DNA of 64,000 nt from Paragorgia papillata (GCA_035771165.1 JAWNZC010000285.1:1403501-1467500), one strand, 5' to 3'. Shown: positions 34,901-46,322, counted from the stretch's first letter. Program-made: numbers and translations. The notes: generated by a model from the sequence alone, not told the origin.

Positions 34901-37900
34901 TTGATGCAGCCCTCTTCTTTGCCCATTTCTTCAAGTACTACTTGTTTGATAGAATTTGATGAGAATGAATGGAGCATTTCAACTACTCTTTTTTTAGATT
35001 TCTTTATTTACATGCCCAATTCTCTTACAAAAAGAGAATACAATTGTGAGCACTGCTTGATTGTCTGGCAGTATATAATTGTTCTCCCCATAGAAGCTTT
35101 TTCATTCTTTAATTCTAACAGCAACCATCTATGGTCTATCAATGGAATCTGCTTGTTGATATATTGTACAGCAAATGTTATATTGGCCTTATTTGGGCTC
35201 TGGAAAATATCAACAAAATCTTGAAGTCGAAGAACATTACAAATAATGTACCTAGTCTTTTGAGTAGCTGTTGCTGTTACAGCCATGAACACAGTATTCT
35301 TTGTTACTAAGGATCGTAGTTCACTTAGTTTGAAAAACCATCGACGGAAAGCCACAGCAGTTTGACTTTTTGAGGTCCCCCTATAAAAGTGCAATGTTCA
35401 TTTCAAACTCCAATAAATACATACCTGTAAATATACATTATGATAAACCTACTTAAATCAAATGTCAACAAGTCGTGGGCTTTGGCAGTGAGTTACCGGA
35501 TCAATGCAATAGTTCTTATAGTGTAACAGGTATTTTAATATATTTAATTATTTATATTATATATGTTTAATATTACATATTATTTCGATATAAAATTAAA
35601 ATGAGAATGTCACAAACACTTAATAGCTTTTGTTTCAATATAATATTCCAACGTTAGAATACTTACCAATGGCTAATACAATGAGCTTCATCAACAACGA
35701 TTCCTACCAGATTATTCTTATAGATGTCAGAGGACAACATGTTTCTCCACCTGCTATTTGCCAACAATGATTCGGGTGATGTGTAGACGAGACTGCATTC
35801 TCCCCTTTCAACTCTCAAGTTCTCGACCTCATCTACTCCTATAGATGCAGCTGCTATCCCCAATTTCTTCAAGTATTGCTTCTGGTCCTCCATTAGGTTG
35901 AGTAAAGGACAAATAACAATCACGATGGGATTTTGCGAAAACCCTCCCTTCGGATAGAATTTAGCGAGTTCAGCGTGGACAAACGGAGCCATTTGAACGA
36001 TCAAAGATTTGCCAAATCCTGTAGGTAAATTGACAAATACATCTTTTCCTGAAACAAAAGCTGATAAGGCTTTTTTCTGCTCAGCAAAAAAAATTTCAAT
36101 ACCATATGTACGGCACGCTTTTTTCAGGACTTCCTCAAGGACTTCAAGCCTTACATCCGCCATATTTGTTTCACATTTCGGGCATACCTTGCATACATAA
36201 TTAGTTCTCAAAAACTAAAACCTTTGCTCTGATTGGTTAAAGGATAATACGTCACAGAACATGAAACCCCGTGAAGTCCATCAGACGGGGAGGTGGAGAG
36301 AGCGAACACCATACCGTCTGATAATCAGGCTACTTTACCTCCGACTTCAAGACCTTCACGCCCTTTATTCACTGCTTCTAGAGGGTCTTCACCTCAGCTG
36401 TCAAGAGCATCAAGCCCTTTGTCTACGTCTTCATCATCATCTTGCTCGAGACCGTCAACACCTTTGCTAAATGCTGCCTCTTCACTTAAGCCTACAAGAC
36501 CATCAAGTCCTTTATCTATTTGCAGTCCCCCTCTGTGTCAGATTGATGGTTGCAGAGAATCTGATAAAGAGAAGTTGGAAACCATTTCTTCATTTGCTGG
36601 GAGTCAAATTTCCAACCAAAATGGAAACAAATAGCTTCATCATTTTGAGTTGCCTAGTAAGGTAGGTGTTTACTGTTATTGCATGTTATTGTTAAAAACA
36701 ACTTGGCTTATTCTAGATAGCTATATTATAAATATTGGGTGGCGTGTGCTGTTAGGGCACTGCCTCTCACCGCTGTAGTTAAGCCCAGTTGGACAGGGTT
36801 AGTATTTGGATGGGTGACCATCTGGGAATAACCCCGTTCTCGAACTTGAATTTCATGTGAGTAGAGTTTAGTTGGTCTCTCCTGTGCTTCGAGGGTTTTT
36901 CGCAGGGTTCTGCGGTTTTCCCCACTCCGTAAAATCAACACTTAGGTCTTAGCTTCTGGCTCGGATGATTGGGTGACCACATCCTGTGTTTAACGACGTT
37001 AAATAAATCATTACTCATATTGGTGTAAAAGCCTTATACAGTGGGTTAACACACTTGTGCTTTTCTTTTTGTTTGCTCCTGGTGTGAATTTACCAGGGAT
37101 GTGTGTTCTTCAATCAGAGCCAATACATTATATCCGACGAAAACAGAAAGAGAGCATGTCACATTCATGATAATCAAGAAATATCCATTCCTGGATGACA
37201 AGTTGGGAACTGGCATTGTATGTAATAGTTATTGTATTTCTATTTTACTAGTACATTCAACTTTGTTGTGTAAAGGTATATATTATACTCAGATATAATT
37301 GAGAGTTTCAGACAGGGTTAATTATTTGCAACTTCATGAGAGCTGGTGAGTCAATTGTGAGCTACTGAGAATCCTACAGCGGATTCAGGTTGACCGTTTA
37401 ACGGCAACATTTGTCGCATTCGTTGCAACAGTTGATTAAGACGTTTCCAGGCAAAATGTCAGTCATTGCTGGGTGAGACTTACAACGTTTTGTCAAAAAA
37501 TATCAGCATTGCGTGTGAATTTACTAAGAACTTGAAAGCCCCACCCAGCAACGTCTGACATTTTGCCTGTAAACGTCGTATAATTAATCAGTTGCAACTA
37601 ACGCCTCGAATGTTGCCGTTAAACAGTCAACCTGAATCCGCTGTAACTGTTCTGCCCGATGCCGAATGGGTTGAACATGGTCCATGAGTGATGACCGAAT
37701 ATCTTTATTGCTGAAGTAGTTCCCCTGAAGTTATGTTTAATTGCGATCCAGGATTAACATTTTTTCTTATTCTTTTTTTATCAACAGGGATCGTGGGAGC
37801 AAGCCATTAAAAAAAGATTTAAAAATTTACGGAAAGCAAAACCCCAGGTCGTAAAGCGATGCATACCTCAGCTTAAAACCGATGCCATAAAGCCGAAAAA

Positions 37901-39801
37901 AGTGAAAAAAACAGATGTTGGGAAAATTCCTGAAAAGCCAGAAGGTGAAACAGCAGAAACATGCAAAGAGCATATAACATTGATGAAAAAGGAGATGCTG
38001 AAGCCAACCAACAGAAAAATGGCAACAATAAAGGAATTAATGGAATTACATTTCCATTCCGAAGAGAAAAAGTTTTATTGGAGCCATCGGCAGTGGAAGC
38101 GGTGCTTAAAGAATACCCTGCCTTAAAAATGGTGTCGGAAGTAAGTCATGTTTCCTAATTTTCCTTAGGTTTTTTTAGTATTTTACTCTGTCTAACACCA
38201 GACGATTCTACTCGTCAATGGGACAGCTACCAGAAAGTCAGGAGTGAAAGGGTTAATAAATATAAAACAGCAGCAATGTTATGTTGCATTGAGATTTGTA
38301 TATTTTAATTTAACCCTTTATAGCCCAAGACCTTCCCCTATGCTGAATAAAATCATCTGGTGTTAGCTAGAATAAAATTCTTATAGTGGCCAATGGACTA
38401 TAAAGGGTTAATGAGGTTTACAGAAATGTGTTTCTTTTTATATTTTAATATTTTATTTTTTCCCATTTTTTTTCAGTTAAAAGCAGAAGTCGGACGGGTT
38501 ATGGATGAACCAAATATTGTAAGAAAAATGGTGGACTCATTTAAAGATGGCTGGAAAACCAAGCTGTTAAAGTTAGCCAGCAAGAAAGATTCAGTTAAAA
38601 CACAATATGCAGACATGGAAGAGATTATTGCTGACAGTCCTGAGAGAAAATCAGGTACAGTATCAAGCTTTTGTTCAGTCTTCTAGTTTGTATTTATCCT
38701 AACATTGGAATGTTGATTTGCAACAGTTCACAACAAATCCTCAGCAAATTGTTTAAAAATGTCATTTCAAAAAGCAAGGTTTACATAATGTGAAGTTTTA
38801 CTGAAATTTAGGTGCTCTTACCTTCAGTAGAACTACAAATTTTGTGAAGTTTGAAATTATTGAAGTATCAGAACTTGCAGCGTGCTTGATGTTAATAATA
38901 ATTGTTGTTTGTTTGCTGTACAAGCTGGAAAAACTCTGAGCAGCAACGCAAATAACAATTATAAGTTTGAACATGTTGTGAACTGTTTAAAATATGCAAT
39001 GTTCCTGTCAACATCACATGGTAACGAGCATCCACTGTGATTATAACTATGAATACCAGACAATTATACCCAGGCACGAAGCCTGAATAGTAACTTCCAT
39101 ATGGTGCTCAGTTTTGGTAAGGTTGTTTGGGCAAAAAAAACATATTGGTGGCTGGGTTACCTAGTTTATTGGGTGCATGCAAAAACTTAAACAATAATCA
39201 AAATTTTGTTTAATTGGATCAAAGTTTCGTTTATGTATCAATTTATCTTTATTTCTTTATATTCATGCAGAAATTGAGGACACTGCGGCAGTATTTCTAC
39301 TTCCACTGCTAATGAAGGAATGTGGCACATCAGATGCAGTTTTACTTAAAATTTGCTCTGTAAGTATCGCTGTCAATACTTTATTTATTAACAGAAGACA
39401 GGAATACTATACTGTAATTCAACAAGCAGGGTATTTTTTTGGATTTGTGGTATTACTTTTTTATTTACATTGATTTATACATGTTTTTATATTTTTAGGA
39501 TGATGAATCAATTGACAAGGAAATCGTGAAGTCTTTGGCTCCGAAGCTGGTCGGGGCAGGAACAATGGAATATTTATCTCCCCTCTACATTGTTGGGGAG
39601 GGGAAAGTAATTTCTAAGCTGAACAGCATTTCGACCGTGCAAGCGTTAGCTATCCTTTTGGGTTGCTACTATATTTTTAATATTGCTTATTCTTCATCAT
39701 CAAGGAATGCATTCCTATTTTTAGAAGTCACTTTAATGGACCGGCCTCATGAAGCCAAAAAACGTGTGGCTGTTAATAAATTTATACAAGAATTAAATTA
39801 A
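25918..39801 (+). CDS. Eight-exon gene with SAM-like N-terminus, exon 3 split by a transposon
   Basis: Exons: 25918-25995, 26754-26879, 27068-27095 plus 36342-36661 (one exon interrupted by the 9.2-kb element), 37097-37217, 37788-38140, 38477-38654, 39271-39359 and 39499-39801; borders are GT-AG. Exons 1-2 encode a SAM-like fold (LCDCLLAAGVRKDVVDKLIE ... LKQCGVKAGQIIHLRNGL). Exon 3 is Ser/Pro/Arg-rich. Exon 4 has LYPTKTEREHVTFMIIKKYP and exon 5 begins WEQAIKKRFKNLRK. The last exon ends in a conserved-looking domain with LLGCYYIFNIAYSSSSRNAF. I recall this order from an uncharacterised multicopy family in anthozoans, whose function I do not know. Beyond the insertion there is a TAG near the end of exon 3 and a frame change near 37970, so the copy is likely a pseudogene. 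Confidence 0.65.
26066..26118. repeat. Hairpin in intron 1
   Basis: TACATGCTTTTGGTTACATA pairs with TATGTAACCAAAAGCATGTA around a short AT loop, followed by a TA run. It may be a minimal foldback element. The pairing is perfect over 20 bp. Confidence 0.8.
26207..26572. mobile_element. MITE with TA-flanked AAAGGGGCTGT ends
   Basis: TAAAGGGGCTGTCCTG at the left and CACAGCCCCTTTA at the right form inverted ends flanked by TA, about 365 bp apart, inside intron 1. A TA duplication suggests mobilisation by a Tc1/mariner-type transposase. No coding capacity. Confidence 0.55.
27306..33253 (+). CDS. Multi-exon transposase gene, DUF6589-like
   Basis: Exons about 27306-27989, 28300-28777, 29911-30434, 31187-31449 and 32035-33253, with CAG/GT and AG borders. 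Exon 1 opens with a Cys cluster (SQCLICATEINS ... HFICKKKCYPRL), probably a zinc-binding THAP/ZAD-like module, followed by a coiled coil. Exon 4 has VPIIGDELTIERG and MEIADWHTAVTFL, and exon 5 starts KRHYSSKSDGDKGTLFADRN and later has GGFGKNVALDLDMEDDNNYL. These GD.LT, D.H and G.N..LD segments are what I associate with the DUF6589 family, and I read the acidic residues as the likely catalytic centre. Exon 5 also holds a C2H2-like finger (FPCRSQGCDKSF...HELTH). Single-base frameshifts near 31262 and 32265 break this copy. Confidence 0.65.
28778..29910. other. Intron of the transposase gene, with a hairpin
   Basis: No coding exon is evident. AATTGTCAGTTGTTTGCTGT at about 29715 pairs with its complement near 29815, a 40-bp inverted repeat around a 35-bp loop. 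A related word occurs at 38895. Another hairpin (TCAAGTCACAAGATGA) lies in the next intron at 30968-31048. Confidence 0.5.
33254..33990. other. Intergenic space between convergent transposon genes
   Basis: Between the transposase stop and the helicase stop I see no gene. The strand-specific ORFs here are short, without motifs, and absent from the logic of the element. Confidence 0.5.
33992..36163 (-). pseudogene. RecQ-type SF2 DNA helicase of the transposon, damaged
   Basis: Start ATG at 36163 (MADVRLEVLEEV). Exon 1 (to about 35663) holds motif I LPTGFGKSL, motif Ia-type VICPLLNLMEDQ and motif II VDEAHCISHW, as in RecQ ATPases. An intron of about 260 bp follows. Exon 2 (35394 down) has VTATAT, TIIYCQTIKQCSQLY and, after an in-frame TAA at 35010, FGMGVNCKGVNKVIHFG, AYIQESGRAGRDG (motif VI) and a Cys cluster CICCDLCCKD fitting the RecQ zinc region. 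A frameshift near 34460 leads to an acidic C-terminal frame (34450-33992). It would unwind DNA with 3'-5' polarity, perhaps during transposition. TAA plus frameshift make this copy inactive if the sequence is right. Confidence 0.85.
36730..37012 (+). mobile_element. 5S rRNA-derived SINE
   Basis: The head resembles 5S rRNA: GTTAAGCCCAGTTGGACAGG followed by GTTAGTATTTGGATGGGTGA and CCATCTGGGAATAACC, which covers the internal promoter boxes A, IE and C. The body (GGTTTTTCGCAGGGTTCTGC) is unrelated to 5S, and the end reads CGACGTTAAATAAATCATT. It lies in intron 3 of the split SAM-like gene. SINEs of the SINE3 type are mobilised by LINEs in trans. Confidence 0.85.
37373..37646. mobile_element. Foldback MITE in intron 4
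   Basis: TACAGCGGATTCAGGTTGAC at the left is inverted at the right end, and AGACGTTT..CAGGCAAAATGTCAG, GCTGGGTG and others pair further in. The whole 270-bp segment is one imperfect palindrome around about 37500. Confidence 0.75.
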
Positions 39802-39974
39802 AGAACAGTATTTTATAACGTTTTATATTACATAATTATAATAGTTTGTCATATGTTTAATATATTTCTGTATATTTTAAAGTTTTATATCTTGTAACTT
39901 AGATGCGATGTAATTATATTTATATAATTGATGTTTTGTTTGTATGAAATTGTGCTTTATCTTTGTCGTTAAAC

Positions 39975-40312
39975 CTACTCCACAGTCATAATTGGTGGAG
40001 TACAAAACAACTCCAAAAGAGGAGTAATTCTTTCATATTTCTACTCCAGTTTTGGAGTTAAATTTAACTCCAATTTTGGAGTTAAATCAATATTTTTTAC
40101 TCCAATTGTGGAGTCATTTTGACTCCCAAAGGAATCATTTTAACTCCCAAAGGAATCATTTTTACTCCAGTTTTGGAGTTATGCTTACTTACTCCGAAAA
40201 AGGAGTTAAAATTGTGGAGTAAAAAACAACTCCAAAAAAAGAGTTATTCTGTACCGGGTTTTTTTATTCCACTTTTGGAGTCAAATTAACTCCTTGAAAT
40301 TAACAGTGTACA
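39975..40312. repeat. ACTCCA/TGGAGT self-complementary word array
   Basis: Words such as ACTCCAATTTTGGAGTTAAA and CAACTCCAAAAGAGGAGTAA repeat on alternating strands for about 340 bp. It lies between the 3' end of the SAM-like gene and the last visible exon of the minus-strand gene below, where it may have replaced missing exons. Confidence 0.85.
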
Positions 40313-40315
40313 AGA

Positions 40316-42266
40316 AAAAGTTACCAGTCTTCACACAGTCATCACTCACGAATTCCTCTCCACAACCACTACACTTTTTTCTCGTCTTCTCTTTACCCAA
40401 AAAGGCATCACATGAAGGGCAATAAAAGTGCACCTGAAATATATTTTAAAATTTAGATGCCGCATTGGTACAGTAGGTTTCTTCTAAGTGGTACTGTGTA
40501 GAGGTAATGAACCAAGAACTTATTGGCTGTAGTCATAGCCATAATAGAAATATTATGCTATGGCTGAATATTCTGATACTGACAGAATTTCCACGTAAAT
40601 AAATAGGATGAAAAACATATTTTGCAGTTTACATTCTTATAAAGGTAACACAGTTAATTATTATGGGATACATATCCGGTGCACCCCTAAAAATAGCCCT
40701 TACTGTAATTTGGGTTAAAGGCATGATTACAAACTACTTGTTAACAGCTTTATACATACCTCAGATTCGGCTGAGTCGAATGTCTTGTAAAACTTATACT
40801 TGGAAGTTGGGAAGATATTTGGAAAATGCAAATTTAGTATGCTCAGTAAATCTGTCAGAGCTTCATCTGTCAAGCTATGTCGCAAGAGAAACGACAATAG
40901 AATTAATATACTTTGTGCCCTTGTAATAATTGCTCCTGGATAAACAGGTTCATTCCCATCTTCAATATTCAGGCCCTATAAAATCACAAACATGAAGCAG
41001 ATTCAGGAATTGAACATCTTGAACAATGCATGGTCAATAGTTTTGATAGAATATTATTCCTCATAAGACTGCACACATATTAGTTTGAAAACACAAAAGA
41101 AATGGCAAATATGCAATGCCAAGTCAATTACATTTGACTTTCTCGGCTAATTAGCCCATATCACCAAAATCACTGCTATTACTTACAGGTACAGTGTAGT
41201 ATCACAGCTATACTGTACCAACCTTACCATCAGAAATACATGTAATATTTTACCATTCCTGCTACTAATATCCATGAGGCCCCATCGGTGACATATATCC
41301 CAACTAAAAGTATCAGTATATTTTATTTTGCTCACAGGGTTTGGATAACACATTACAGTTGAATGAGTTTGTTGAACTCATAATATAACAGACAGCATTT
41401 CACGCCTCGTCTTCTTGGAGTGAAATTAGTTAATATAAGTCTGTCATTGGCTGCTAAATCTTGGAAACCAGAAAATAAGCATTGCTATGCAGAAGCTGCT
41501 ATCATATTTGATTTTTCCCCTAAACATTTCTTCATATATGCAAAAACATTTTTAACAACCAAGGAAAAATATTTTTCCATGTGTAAAAAAACATTTTTTA
41601 CACATGGGAAAATAGAAATGTGTAAATACTTTACTATAAATTATAGACTGTAAATATATATTACATCATGATTTCCATCTGGTGGGTCTCCTTCTGAATT
41701 ACATTCTGTGACATCTTCATTCTCAACATGGATTCTGTCCTAAAGAAAACAATTTGATAATCCTTATAGTTTATAATGCAGTATTGATATAGTATTATAG
41801 TAAGAATGTTTGCACATTTTCCATTTGCAGTTTATCTCAGTGACAAATATGAAAACTATCAAATTAATACCTGCAGGTCTGGATCTTCTGGGAGTTCTGA
41901 GTCCATTCTATGTGAGTCAGTAGTGCTATCTGAGTCACTGTCTCCTCCGTTGGCATTATTATCAAGATGGTTTATACTTCCCTAAAATTAACGTTTGTAG
42001 AGAATTATCATGAACAATTGTTTCAACGATTATGTCTTCTATATCTCACGCTCAGTATCATATTCATCTATAAAAGAGGAAAGGAAACACGAACTAAATC
42101 ATAAATAAAAATATACATACCTCGCCATCGTCAAGATCTCTTGACGTACTTGTATCTGCTCATCAACTTCTAAGAGCAATCGCTTACGTTTTCTGTAAAT
42201 AGTTCTTCTTGGAATACTACCGCTTCTGTTGACTGTATACTGTTTGTAAGATCCTCTTGTATTCAT
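40316..42266 (-). pseudogene. 5' part of a transposase-like gene, truncated
   Basis: Minus-strand exons: 42266-42121 (MNTRGSYKQYTVNRSG ... IYRKRKRLLLEVDE), 41981-41871 (acidic, SDSDSTTDSHRMDSELP), 41739-41666, 40975-40760 (EPVYPGAIITRAQSILILLS ... LTDLLSILNLHFP) and 40433-about 40316 (VHFYCPSCDAFLGKEKTRKK followed by CSGCGEEF). The 'lYpGA' plus helical domain followed by a CxxC...CxxC zinc ribbon is the usual N-terminal architecture of a CACTA-like transposase family in animals, as I remember it. The catalytic exons are not found before the ACTCCA array. It shares a 360-bp interval with the BEN gene, in divergent orientation. Confidence 0.55.
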
Positions 42267-42630
42267 CCTTTTTTTGGAGACAATTTTCGGAACATTTCAA
42301 GCCAATATGAAACCCTTCACTGTGCCTTGGTTCGAAGTTGTTGTGATATTGATATGCGTTTTACGTTCTCATTGATCAGCGGTTAAAAAGGCACATTGTT
42401 TTTCTTAATCTTATGTGATTGGATGGTTTTTTCATAGTATAAAATGATTGCCCAATTGTATTCCGCGGAGAATACCGCGGAAAATAAGATTGGACGATGG
42501 ACGTGGTGAAGGTCCCGTGATGCATTTCACCTGATACTTGTTGATCATTTGCGAACTGTGTTGGATTGGAGAAGGTGTTTTTGTCAACATCTCTTGGAAA
42601 AAAAAAGCTTCTTAGCGTATTCTTATTGAA
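42267..42630. promoter_or_regulatory. Divergent promoter interval
   Basis: The 364 bp between the two divergent first exons contains ATTGGATGG, GATTGCCCAATTG (CCAAT-type words), CATAGTATAAAATG, the palindrome CCGCGGAGAATACCGCGG and CGATGGACGTGG. It is more GC-rich than its surroundings. A shared bidirectional promoter is inference. Confidence 0.4.
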
Positions 42631-45263
42631 ATGAAGTGGGCCATTTTGGGGTTTCAGGACAATACATGCGAAGTTGGAGAGTCCTCGTGGATTGTAAATG
42701 AAGACGAGGGGAAGTTTACGAACGATCTTTGGTTGTCCTCAACAGAAATAGTCGTCAAATGGCCCAAATACTTCGGCAAGATTTCAAGAAAATTTGGGAA
42801 GACACCAGTCAACATAAATATGGTTGCTTCAATACTATGCACTGCTACCATCGTCAGATTTAGCGGTAAGGATATAAAGTAAAAGTTTCATATGTAAACA
42901 TGCATGAATATGCTACCTTAAATCAGTGATATTTGTGTGGACTTGATCAAACACGTGGCAATTTGTTGTCCGACTTTTGTCTGTGACAATCGCCAAAATC
43001 GTTTATCAAAATGGTATAAAATGTGAATGCAAGGATGGAAAATAGTTATTGTAAGAGGCTGGCTTAGTTTACGTTGCATAATATTGTGCAGTGTTTGGTT
43101 TAAAGACACCACTTAATTTTCAATTCAGATAACTATGAAGCAATGAAAAGACATCTGGAAAATTATTTGAAGACTGGTGATACCAAAACACCTAACAGAG
43201 GAAGAGGACAACGAGTTCCCAAAAAGAATTCACGTTATGAACTTGCAAGCGATCCAGAAGATGATGACACCCTTGCTAAAAAGGTTTGTTATTTTATATT
43301 ATTATGTGAATGTATTGCAACTAGATGGTCCGAGGAAAACTATGATTAACTATATACAGTATATATCGACATTATCAGACATAATACGATGCAACTCCCA
43401 AGGGCATGTATGTTTAAGGGGGGGGGGGGTCTGGTACCCTAGACTGAAAAAATTAAATATTGCAAGATCCAGTTTCCACGATTTCTACTGTAGGAAATGT
43501 TGATAAAAGCCTGATTAGTAAAAAAAACTTTAAAAAACCTTCCTTAGTAATTTGGAGTGCCAGTCACTCAAGGTGGTTTGAGTACATGTAAAAACTTATT
43601 AATTAATTTTATTTTTAACCTTATGTCTAGGATCTTTACTTGACGCTCCTCAAGTAGAGAGCTTAGGTTACAAGGTTGTACCCTATGTTCTGTCTGAGCC
43701 TCAAACTTGGCCAAAAACGTATAATGTTATAACTATATAAATTATTTTAGCCTCAACCCAAGAAGCTTAAATATATGAAACCTGGCAAGGACAAAATGTT
43801 GAACATGGTGAAAGATAAATACAGACTGGGTGATGGATCTGTAAGTACCGTAAATATTTTTAAAATAATGTGATACTTTATATGGAATTGCAATCATGAT
43901 TGAAGGCGGTTCATTTCTGACAGTGTATAAGTTGATTTTTAATGAGATGATGTTAAATACGTAGAAATTTATTCTCAAACATACATCATTGTAGGATAGT
44001 GAAGAGTCAGGTGAAGAAGAAGTTGATGTTGGCAATCAACAGGAGTTGTTGGAGCTCCGACGCGAAAACCAAGCATTGCAGCAGGAAGTCAAGGATATGC
44101 GACAGGAAGTTAAAGATATGCGCCAGATTAATTAAAGAGCATCATGTTTGTGGAATTCAATCTGTGGATTCTACGCAGAAATATAATTTGAAATGTCATA
44201 TTCATGTGTTTTTTTTGCTATCAAAGATTCGTCGGTACCGTAACCATTTTACAAGTTAACATCATCAGGTTGCTAAGCCTACAGTATATGCCATATATGA
44301 TGCTGAACAAATATGTTTGTATTAATTTATTGTATTAGTTATTTTGTGCTTTTTTTAATACAGATTTGACAAATGTAAATCAGGCCCTAAGTGAGTTAAC
44401 CAAGACAATCAATTCCATGAAACCAATAAAAACCTGCTGTACACCATCTTCCTCCTCCTCTTCCTCCTCAGAGCATCATCACCATCAAGAACACCTTCAG
44501 GTACAAAACCAAAGATGGAACTGATTTCCAGACAACGTTTTGATGAAGATAACACCAGTGATGAAGTGACAGAAAGCAATAATATGGTAGGTCTCATGTA
44601 AAATATTCATTTAGACAGTTTACTGCTGTTTGTGACTGACAATTTAGACATAGAAAATGCTAAGTAAATTTGTGGCATTCTTTCCCCATTATACGAGCAG
44701 CAATGCGTTTAACTGATGGTAACAAATATTCTATCAATCAGGTGTTGCTCTGTCCTGGAATTGAAGTCCTGAAGGCCCAGAAAAAAATGTTGGACACATG
44801 TGGGGATGCAAAAGTATATACATACACCCTTATGGAGATGCTATGGTCAAGAGAAGTGTTGGCCACTCATTCACTGACTGGAAAATCATCCAATGCCCAC
44901 AACGACAAGGAGCCGAAGCCATGCTTGGATCAAGTAAAAGTCAAAGCATTATATGGTAAGTTGTTTACTAAAAACTTGGGTAGCATTGTGAAGTTCATAT
45001 TTTAATTGATATATGTAGCTGTTTATATGTGGCATTTCACAGAGTAGAGTAGTTAGACAGATTGGTGACAGACTGGTGTTAGACAGATTACATCATTCTT
45101 TTTAAATGAAATATTTTAAAATTATTATGCTATTTCCGATTTGGTAGTGAGAAAGTATAAGTTGCCAGACGAACAAAGGGTAAAGAACCTAATAAAGGCA
45201 AAACTACAGAATGTAGAAAAATGTGAAAAACTTAAAAAAGCGATGGCTATTGGACAATCATGA
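42631..45263 (+). CDS. BEN-domain gene
   Basis: Exons 42631-42865, 43129-43283, 43751-43840, 43995-44135, about 44364-44586, 44742-44955 and 45148-45263. The N-terminal exon (MKWAILGFQDNTCEVGESSW, IVVKWPKYFGKI) is a beta-rich module often seen ahead of BEN domains. Exon 4 encodes a coiled coil (ELLELRRENQALQQEVKDMR). Exon 6 and the last exon hold a BEN-like domain: VLKAQKKMLDTCG, LMEMLWSREVLATHSLTGK, LDQVKVKALY, RKYKLPDEQRVKNLIKAKL. BEN domains bind DNA in chromatin and viral proteins. Exon 4 runs into TAA without a donor, and the Ser-rich exon 5 has competing frames, so the chain may be broken or an exon border misplaced. Confidence 0.6.
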
Positions 45264-45411
45264 GATTATATTTTTGTTAATTTTAATTTTAGAACTTGTA
45301 TAATGTGTATTTAAATTATTTTATGTGTATTTAAATTTGTTACCATGCTCCATAGAAATTGTATTAGCTGTATCTGTAACTTTACTACTAATGTAAGCTA
45401 TATAGCATTGC

Positions 45412-45466
45412 CCTGCAAGCAGAGCCTTCTTTTCCTGGGAAAAAGAAGGCTCTGCTCACAGGGTAG
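45412..45466. repeat. Hairpin AGCAGAGCCTTCTTTT
   Basis: AGCAGAGCCTTCTTTT pairs with AAAAGAAGGCTCTGCT around CCTGGGA, giving a 17-bp perfect stem. It lies downstream of the BEN gene stop and could be a foldback MITE core. Confidence 0.8.
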
Positions 45467-45526
45467 ACTGCATTTTGTGCTACAACAAAAGTGGACCTAG
45501 CTGTGCTAGCAGTGCTACACATTTTT

Positions 45527-45706
45527 TGCCTAAGTTACACGATACTGGATAGCTTTTCACAGTGGATACCCTAGCAATTCTGTAGGAGTAATCTCATTGG
45601 GATAACATGTATCAGTTTGCTAGGGTTTTGTGCAACCAGAGCACCTATCCACTCTGAAAAGTAAACCATTATGCAAACAATCCGGTATCGTGTAACTCAG
45701 GCCTTA
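45527..45706. mobile_element. Foldback MITE, GCCTAAGTTACACGATAC ends
   Basis: GCCTAAGTTACACGATACTGG at the left matches the reverse complement of CCGGTATCGTGTAACTCAGGC at the right. Inner words (TTTTCACAGTGGATA / TATCCACTCTGAAAAG, CTAGCAA / TTGCTAG) pair too. No TSD was confirmed. Confidence 0.7.
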
Positions 45707-45872
45707 ATCTCATTTTGATGTGAAACAGTGCAAATCTGATGATGTAGGGAGGTAAAATATTAATGTAATATTGTATTAATAGTGAAAATCTGTGAACATT
45801 GTCTATTGTATATGTATATGTTATAATTGTATTAAAATTCTATTGATACCACTTATCCAAGATTATACTGGT

Positions 45873-46322
45873 TGGTTCGCGGAATCAATATACACAGGAT
45901 TGGAATATTGCTAATCGTATAATAATGGTTTATCTTACTTTATCACGTGTACTATTCGATCTGAAATTAAATAATACAGGATTCTTACTAATGCGCTAAT
46001 ATTTTCTAATCCAAATAACATTCATAAACTTTCACTTACTTCTGTGGCAATATCCAATGTTTCAATACAATAATACGTATACAGGTGAGCAACTTTTCTC
46101 TGGTTAGCTTTACAGGTTAGCGTTCAGTGTTTATACAAAACAGGTTAGCGTTCAACAAACAGTGCGGTTCTTCTCAGTTCTTTTAACAACAATAAAGCCT
46201 TATTTTCAGTCATGCGGTCTATAGTAATCTGATACTAATAATTATTAAATGTCAATCAAAGTTAAATCAATGTAATAAACTAAATTAAAGAATAATAGTA
46301 ATCTCGTTCGTCTATCGAAACA
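45873..46322 (-). repeat. 3' LTR, full length
   Basis: 450 bp, bounded TG...CA in both orientations. It contains TA-rich stretches and the repeated word CAGGTTAGCGTTCA near 46111 and 46142. It would carry promoter and polyadenylation signals; I cannot mark exact sites. Confidence 0.85.

Larger units (their letters stand above)
27096..36332. mobile_element. 9.2-kb DNA transposon encoding a transposase and a RecQ helicase
   Basis: The terminal inverted repeats are about 95 bp, starting TAGCCTGATTATCAGACGGT (27096-27189 and 36238-36332), with few mismatches. The flanking direct repeat is TTTTACCTC (27087-27095) versus CTTTACCTC (36333-36341), a 9-bp target duplication with one change. Removing the element and one copy restores an open Ser/Pro-rich exon, which confirms the borders. 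Each TIR contains ATCAGACGG and CCGTCTGAT about 30 bp apart. The transposase gene is on plus, RecQ on minus, convergent. CCAAT boxes lie just inside both TIRs. A helicase-carrying element with this layout recalls Academ-type (AcademH) transposons, but the superfamily needs checking. Confidence 0.9.

Noticed and set aside
36726..36941. ORF on the minus strand across the SINE
   Set aside because: No motif; it overlaps the 5S-derived head and body, which explain the sequence better.
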